64,000 bases of DNA from contig OV121098.1 in the NCBI GenBank assembly GCA_921293015.1, positions 15,566,161 to 15,630,160 on the forward strand, given 5' to 3'. The notes below the pieces were generated by a model that ran no database searches, was not told the DNA's origin, and worked only from the letters and a program-made list of their open reading frames with translations. The translations under genes were made by a program, and so were the position numbers. Below, piece by piece: positions 58,001-64,000 of this stretch. This DNA is from Phorcus lineatus. Taxonomy: Eukaryota > Mollusca > Gastropoda > Trochida > Trochidae. Within the stretch, counting starts at the first letter, position 1; the number at the start of each line of letters is the position of its first letter.

Positions 58001-58713
58001 GTAGTCTCCACAAGGAAACAATAACCATTAATCTATCCCGGCCATAAACTTTACCCTTGTAAACGTTTCCATGACAAATTCTTGGCACAAGCTCACATGG
58101 CCAGCACCTGTGTCTCTTGATTCAATTTGTTAAATTACTGGAGTATGCTGAGATTGTTGTAGCCCTGGAAGGATATTATAATCATGTAGAAGAGTGTTGG
58201 TTTAGTAAACTGAAACCGGCTGAGTGAAAGGGGATACTGTAACAGCTTGGAACTACTGGCTGACCACCAGGGCTGAGCAGGAAGGTCAGAGATAGAAGTT
58301 CTGGTAGTCCCTAGCCTGTCATTCTTTCCCAACAGAGTCATGAATTTCTATACAACTTCTATCTTAATTCGAAGGTTTCTTGTGCACGAAATGTAGAACA
58401 CTGATTGGATGTTATCAAAGTTGGCTGTGCAATCAGCGACGCCATTTCAAAAGTTATCATTCAATCACATAAGTTATTTCCGTAAGCTTCCCAAAAGCTA
58501 ATCTTTATTCGAATATGCACCTTGCACTTTGAGTCGTCTTTACAGAACACAAACACCTTATTTTCCGACTGTTTCATTGCACAGGCCTGTGTGACATCAA
58601 ACATGTTATTCATGCATTCGTTGGCTGAAATATAGCCAGGTAGTTTGAGTTGCAATATTGTCCCGCTAGGCCGCTAGGGGAAAGTGCCGGAAGACCGAGA
58701 AACCTTCGAGAGG
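55064..58713. other. Intronic non-coding stretch with an (ATTC)n run
   Basis: An ATTC microsatellite lies at 55,742-55,761. The 111-codon minus frame 55,352-55,687 follows a possible acceptor (ATATACAG) and ends at TGA. Its composition is plausible for protein, but nothing is recognised and its length is within chance. No other features. Confidence 0.45.
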
Positions 58714-58758
58714 TTGTATAGAAATTTATGACGGAGCTACCTCTGTTGGGAGAGAATG
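58714..58758. mobile_element. Right-end fragment of the Mutator-like MITE
   Basis: TATAGAAATTTATGACGGAG through GAGAATG matches 14,316-14,360 almost base for base over about 45 bp, ending at the same terminal GAGAATG. The left end is absent. Confidence 0.7.
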
Positions 58759-59808
58759 CTAGCCTGTACTCCGTAGACTGTTGGTCAGAGTTTACTTAGG
58801 CCATGGATCAGCATGATTTGACCAGTTCTTGGCGTTAAGCCCATAGCTAATTGCAAGCCCTGCTAAGGATATTCAATGAGATAAGAGTTAAAGGGCTACG
58901 GTCAGAGCTGAAATGAACTTTGTATGGATAATGAAAAGAGATATTTGGTAATGGAAATTAGAGAAATATGAATAGATGTAATTACATGCTGACCACAAGA
59001 ACTTGGTATGATTACCAGAGATGAGGAAGAATTGTACCTTATACCTCTTTAGTTTGGCTGCTGTTAAAGTGGATCGATGGTTTTGCTATGAATTTGTGTC
59101 TGAGCTAGGTTCTGCTTTGAATTTTGGGTAGGAGCTTCTTTTCTGTGGTGGTATGAGGTGGGTTTTGCTGTGAAAGTTAGATCTGAGCTTGTTTTGTTTT
59201 TTTGTTATGAGAGCTGGGGATATTTGAGGACAACATAAGGGTCATTCTTGATGCAAAGTTTTGGTCTAAGCTTAGTTTTGATTTTAAAATTTGGTCAGAG
59301 CTGAGTTTTGATGTTGACAGAGGTCTTGGTTTTGATTTGTTGTGTTAGAAATGAGTAGAAGTTTTCCCTTAAATAGTTAAATTATCAAAGTTATTTAGCA
59401 CATTTATGAAATATCCATCCATCCCATGAGATCATCCATCAGATGATCTTGAGGCCACAGACAAGGCTTCAGGGCAAGTCTGACCTGAGTATTGTGGTTA
59501 GAGCTGGCTGGTCAGGGGTCAGAACTGGACATATGGTGGACATTTAGATGGAATCTCTTGGGGTGGTGCAGATTGTCTTCTCTAAGGAGTTGCAAGCAGG
59601 CTAGAAAAACAAATAATTTCAAATGAAAACAAATTTGATCTTCTCGAAACAAACACAGCAAAACATTTGTGCCCTTTGTTGCAATTAAAAGAAAAAGTTT
59701 AAATCGAAAGGTCAAGTCTTGCATTATCTCTTAAACTAGGAAACTTATAATGTTTTTGAAGGAAAAACATTCATGAAGTGTTATATCAATGAAGGAATTA
59801 TGTTAATA
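58759..59808. other. Intronic non-coding stretch with a GAGCTGAGTTTTG-like low-complexity patch
   Basis: Between 59,060 and 59,340 short phrases such as GAGCTNNGTTTTG and TTTTGATTT recur irregularly, suggesting a decayed simple repeat. No gene seen. Confidence 0.4.
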
Positions 59809-59955
59809 TCCATTTTGCACATTGGATGACGAAATGGCCCATTGAAATTAGAAATGTTCCTGTTGCTACAATAGGAATTGGACCATTCAAAATTACAGAT
59901 ATGATTGAAAGCCCTAAACATTACCCATTGTCAACAGTGCCTTTCCAAATCCCTG
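59809..59955 (-). mobile_element. hAT-like MITE family H, copy 8 (truncated)
   Basis: Inverted copy with an intact right terminus (CCTTTCCAAATCCCTG) and an eroded left end. It contains GCACATTGGATGACGAAATGG and CCATTGTCAACAGTG. About 25 bp shorter than full length. Confidence 0.8.
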
Positions 59956-61575
59956 ATATTTACAAAGTTACAAATTTGAATCGACAACTGAACAGAAGGC
60001 TTTTGACAAGATCTGTGAATGTGAGCGTAACTTGTAAATTGGTGAACATTATGTTAGCTTAACCTTTCCCTGCCCTAGTTTACAGTAGTCTGACCTGTGC
60101 TCTACTGGACTGCATTTGTGTATTTATGTAAGTTTTTTGGAATGTTTTTACCTCAAAATTGACCTTTTCACGCATAATTGGTCCAATTGGGATACAAATG
60201 TGGAATGTTGGCATGAAATTGTTACATGGATTGTGGAACTAGGCAAAAACTGCATGTTTAGGTTTTTTTTATAAGTTGTAAAATACAGTAATCAAATACT
60301 AATTTCTCTTGTTGGTCTCTTGTCATATAAATGTATTCGACCCATGATAATTCAAAATGAAAAGTTAGATTACATTCAGAACAGAATATGAAAATAAACA
60401 TAATGTTTATAGTTTATCGGAATGAATTTCTCTCTCTCTATGTGTTAGCTTCATTATTAGCCTGTTGATCATAATGAATTCATCTTAATGTGTTAGTTAT
60501 AGTTTTTGGATCTTAATAATTCTTCACTATGTAATTTTAAGAGAATGTTTTTTTTGCCATTATGATAGTCTTGGTCCACAGCTCACAGGCTAGAATTCAG
60601 TGTCTGAAAATTTCTTGAAAAGCATGTCTAGATGCGATATGAACAACTTGGAGGGTTCCATTTTTTGAGGTCGGGTCAATAAGTAGAACCACTTTCCAAT
60701 AATAATTCATTAGTTATCGTAAGTCAAACGTCTGTAAAGCCTGATTCAAAATAGATAAATTCAAATGTGTATTCCCATCCTAAACTGACACCAAATCAAA
60801 TTCCTGTCACCTACCAAGCCTCCATTCACCATATCTTAGATCAACCAAGGTCTTGTTAAAATGAGGGAGTGTTGTGAAAACTCCCTGCAGTGACAGATGT
60901 TAGTGAAGTGAATCCTCCATCCATTGTGCAGCTAATGGCCCAGCTGCCACACGCACTGCTGCCAATTACTGCAGTCAGTAAGGAATACATTTGTTGGCAT
61001 TGCAAATTGGACCCCATGTCCCCAGAGACGCAAGGAGAAGGAATACCTCGTAATTGAGGTGTTAAGATAACCGCTCTCTCAATATTATCAGAATGTTTGA
61101 TCAAGGCCAAATCTCCATTATAAGTCATTTTATAAGGATATTTCATATAAAAAATAAACAGAATGCTTAATTCCTGCTTGTTTAACTTAGAATTTTCTTC
61201 AAATTACGTATTATCAATCAAATAATCTTGTTATTGACATAAGACTGGAGAGGTTCAAGTTATATTTCCTTTTATAGGGATATCTGTCAAGATTTGTTAA
61301 TTAGTAATATAGTCAGTTTGTACATTCCATTGGACCAAAGAAACAAGAGAGGAAACCCTTGTAATTAAGATGATAGCTAACCCACTATATTCTCAATGTT
61401 TGATAAAGGCAGTCCTTTGTTTTTAATAAGTATAATATGGATATTTAAAAACTCGAAAACCCTTAGAAACTGTTTTTTGCCTAAAGTAATTGAAATTTCA
61501 ATCAGGGTTGGCACTCTGGTTTATCATAAGTTCCAACAAGCTCCTGAATGTTTCAGGCAGTCTGCAGGTTGGGGC
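59956..61575. other. Intronic non-coding stretch with a weak direct duplication
   Basis: Segments near 61,040-61,120 and 61,356-61,440 share GTAATTNAGNTG, CTCAAT and ATGTTTGATNAAGGC blocks, an old ~315-bp-spaced duplication. A 96-codon minus frame (60,856-61,146) contains NGDLALIKHSDN, which faintly recalls trypsin-type proteases but has no supporting residues. Confidence 0.4.
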
Positions 61576-63249
61576 ATACCTCAGCAGAAGTAGCAGTTAC
61601 TGTGGAAATAGTGAAAATATACCTCAGCAGAAGTAGCAGTTACTGTGGAGATAGTGAAAATATACCTCAGCAGAAGTAGCAGTCACTGTGGAGATAGTGA
61701 AAATATACCTCAGTAGAAGTAGCAGTCACTGTGGAGATAGTGAAAATATACCTCAGCAGAAGTAGCAGTTACTGTGGAGATAGTGAAAATATACCTCAGC
61801 AGAAGTAGCAGTTACTGTGGAAATAGTGAAAATATACCTCAGCAGAAGTAGCAGTTACTGTAGAAATAGTGAAAATATATCTCAGCAGAAGTAGCAGTTA
61901 CTGTGGAAATAGTGAAAATATATCTCAGCAGAAGTAGCAGTTACCGTAAAAAAAGTGAAAATATATCTCAGCAGAAGTAGCAGTTACTGTGGAAATAGTG
62001 AAAATATATCTCAGCAAAAGTAGCAGTTACTGTGGAATAGTGAAAATATACCTCAGCAGAAGCAGCAGTTACTGTGGAAATAGTGAAAATATACCTCAGC
62101 AGAAGTAGCAGTTACTGTGGAAATAGTGAAAATATACCTCAGCAGAAGTAGCAGTTACTGTGGAAATAGTGAAAATATACCTCAGCAGAAGTAGCAGTTA
62201 CTGTGGAAATAGTGAAAATATACCTCAGCAGAAGTAGCAGTTACTGTGGAAATAGTGAAAATATACCTCAGCAGAAGTAGCAGTCACTGTGGAAATAGTG
62301 AAAATATACCTCAGCAGAAGTAGCAGTAACTGTGGAAATAGTGAAAATATACCTCAGCAGAAGTAGCAGTAACTGTGGAAATAGTTAAAATATATCTCAG
62401 CAGAAGTAGCAGTTACTGTGGAAATAGTGAAAATATACCTCAGCAAAAGTAGCAGTTACTGTGGAAATAGTGAAAATATACCTCAGTAGAAGTAGCAGTT
62501 ACTGTGGAAATAGTGAAAATATACCTCAGCAGAAGTAGCAGTTACTGTAGAAATAGTGAAAATATATCTCAGCAGAAGTAGCAGTTACTGTGGAAATAGT
62601 GAAAATATACCTCAGCAGAACTAGCAGTTACTGTAAAAAAAGTGAAAATATATCTCAGCAGAAGTATATAGCAGTTACTGTGGAAATAGTGAAAATATAC
62701 CTCAGTAGAAGTAGCAGTTACTGTGGAAATAGTGAAAATATACCTCAGCAGAAGTAGCAGTTACTGTAGAAATAGTGAAAATATATCTCAGCAGAAGTAG
62801 CAGTTACTGTGGAAATAGTGAAAATATACCTCAGCAGAACTAGCAGTTACTGTAAAAAAAGTGAAAATATATCTCAGCAGAAGTAGCAGTTACTGTGGAA
62901 TAGTGAAAATATACCTCAGTAGAAGTAGCAGTTACTGTGGAAATAGTGAAAATATACCTCAGCAGAAGTAGCAGTTACTGTAGAAATAGTGAAAATATAT
63001 CTCAGCAGAAGTAGCAGTTACTGTGGAAATAGTGAAAATATATCTCAGCAGAAGTAGCAGTTACTGTAAAAAAAAGTGAAAATATATCTCAGCAGAAGTA
63101 GCAGTTACTGTGGAAATAGTGAAAATATATCTCAGCAAAAGTAGCAGTTACTGTGGAATAGTGAAAATATACCTCAGCAGAAGCAGCAGTTACTGTGGAA
63201 ATAGTGAAAATATACCTCAGCAGAAGTAGCAGTTACTGTGGAAATAGTG
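61576..63249. repeat. 43-bp minisatellite, about 39 units, with higher-order blocks
   Basis: Unit ATACCTCAGCAGAAGTAGCA plus GTTACTGTGGAAATAGTGAA plus AAT, 43 bp. Units vary at a few sites: ACCTC or ATCTC, GCAGAAG or GTAGAAG or GCAAAAG, and GTGGAAAT or GTAGAAAT or a GTAAAAAAA form. The variant order is itself repeated. The block ending with the rare AAGCAGCAG variant at 62,060 recurs 1,121 bp later at 63,181 with about two differences over roughly 270 bp. A five-unit block is repeated near 62,480 and 62,700, and in part at 62,910. The unit is not a multiple of three and carries stops, so it is not coding. Confidence 0.97.
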
Positions 63250-64000
63250 CAAGTCTGTTGATAATGAGTTCTGTCCCCTTTCCTCACCTGGCTTGCATTG
63301 CCAAACTAGAATGATTAGCAACACACTTCTAGACTCTGATAGAGCACAGCTTGACAGTTCCTACTTCTCTGTGCATATACAAAGCTAGAAAAAGTACACA
63401 AGACATTCTAATAAACAGCAAAGATTGCTTGCAGTTGACGCAACTTGCAATCTTGAAGATGTAGATGTGCCCTCAAACAAACCTGACAGATCTACTCCAG
63501 TTTACTTATGTCTATCAACATGTAGAGAAGCTTAATGTCTGTCTTCTCGAACTTGTACATAAAAAGCCTATTTATTACAGAAGTGACTTGGCAAAGTTTT
63601 TAATAAGGATTTGTCAGATTTTGTTTGTTTTCATCATTACAAGTTAAGTTCTTCCTAAGACTTGTTTTGATTAAGTTGAAGCCCGTCATTGATGAATGTC
63701 AAACTTTTCTCAAAATTCAGGTTACTGACTTTGTTACATTATATGTATCTTTTTTTTTGACATTCAATATTTTTCAAGTGCCATCAACAAATTGCTAGAA
63801 ATTACTTGCTTTTTGAATTCTCGGCAAAGTATTATATTTTTAGGACTTGTCAACTTTTGAGAAAGGCTGGTTGATTTGATTTATAATATGATATTAGTTA
63901 TTTACAGTAGTTGTTAAATAAACCAATCAGAATTTGTGTATGGTATGGTTGGCAGTGTTGCATACTAGTTGGACCGATGCTAATGTTCCTTGTCCCTCAT
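63250..64000. other. Intronic non-coding stretch to window edge
   Basis: A 60-codon plus frame at 63,465-63,647 is unremarkable. No repeat boundary or exon recognised. Confidence 0.45.

Larger units (their letters stand above)
24432..64000 (+). other. Inferred first intron, at least 39.5 kb, running off the window
   Basis: It opens with GTGAGT. I found no downstream segment with acceptor, protein-like phase-1 frame and donor, so exon 2 is inferred to lie beyond 64,000, although a short exon could have been missed. Open frames here reach 119 codons, within chance expectation for AT-rich DNA of this length. The intron holds eight copies of one hAT-like MITE, a hAT deletion derivative, SINE pieces, tandem arrays and hairpins, listed separately. 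Very long first introns often contain enhancers; none can be proven here. Confidence 0.5.

Noticed and set aside
60856-61146. Minus frame with NGDLALIKHSDN, suggestive of trypsin-like proteases
   Set aside because: No catalytic triad context or cysteine pattern follows, and the match is only a few residues.
61576-63249. CRISPR array
   Set aside because: Units are contiguous with no unique spacers, and the context is eukaryotic.
61576-63249. Coding repeat (repeat protein)
   Set aside because: The 43-bp period is not a multiple of three and every frame meets stops.

Overview
The window looks like nuclear DNA of a marine invertebrate animal, most likely a lophotrochozoan such as a mollusc. This rests on AT-rich sequence, no long reading frames, a GT-type splice donor, tRNA-derived SINEs with (ATT)n tails, many foldback/MITE DNA transposons, and microsatellites and minisatellites. 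The species and phylum cannot be fixed from the sequence alone. The longest open frame is 139 codons and most are 60-120, which is what chance gives in AT-rich DNA of this length, so nearly all open frames are treated as noise.

Positions 1-24,050 read as gene-free flanking DNA. They hold three tandem arrays (83-84 bp at 1-272; 60 bp at 757-930; 109 bp at about 15,290-15,800), two long (TA)n tracts, and mono-C and mono-G runs. They also hold several MITE/foldback families. Family A has two inverted ~510-bp copies at 4.3 and 7.2 kb. Composite B spans 6.8-7.9 kb and carries a perfect 97-bp direct repeat. Family C (5.46 and 14.86 kb) has 7-bp target duplications. Family D (12.56 and 16.79 kb) has TTAA boundaries. 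A Mutator-like foldback lies at 14.23 kb and a complete SINE at 11.05 kb. Repeats near 1.6 and 6.0-6.3 kb carry clustered palindromic CRE sites (TGACGTCA).

Positions 24,057-24,431 hold the only convincing gene part: a CpG-rich segment with two upstream ORFs, then a first coding exon on the + strand. That exon encodes a signal peptide (MDLSFSRYVFLLLLVGCS) and ends in a consensus GTGAGT donor in phase 1. No exon 2 was found, so the rest of the window (24,432-64,000) is read as a first intron of at least 39.5 kb. The gene product cannot be named; it should be secreted or a type I membrane protein.

The putative intron has its own repeat population. Eight copies of a ~175-bp hAT-like MITE (termini CAGGGATTGGG / CCCAATCCCTG) lie between 27.1 and 60.0 kb, and none was seen upstream of the exon. 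A 692-bp non-autonomous hAT element at 34.7-35.4 kb keeps a frameshifted N-terminus of a transposase. Other features are a second SINE (53.86 kb), tandem arrays at 44.7 and 53.3 kb, a ~140-bp near-perfect hairpin at 48.74 kb, a structured ~1-kb repeat at 43.1-44.1 kb, and a ~39-copy, 43-bp minisatellite with higher-order structure at 61.58-63.25 kb.

No rRNA gene, intact tRNA gene, CRISPR array or bacterial-type operon is present. The main novelty candidates are the transposon families with intact target duplications, the CRE-carrying repeats and the minisatellite's higher-order structure.
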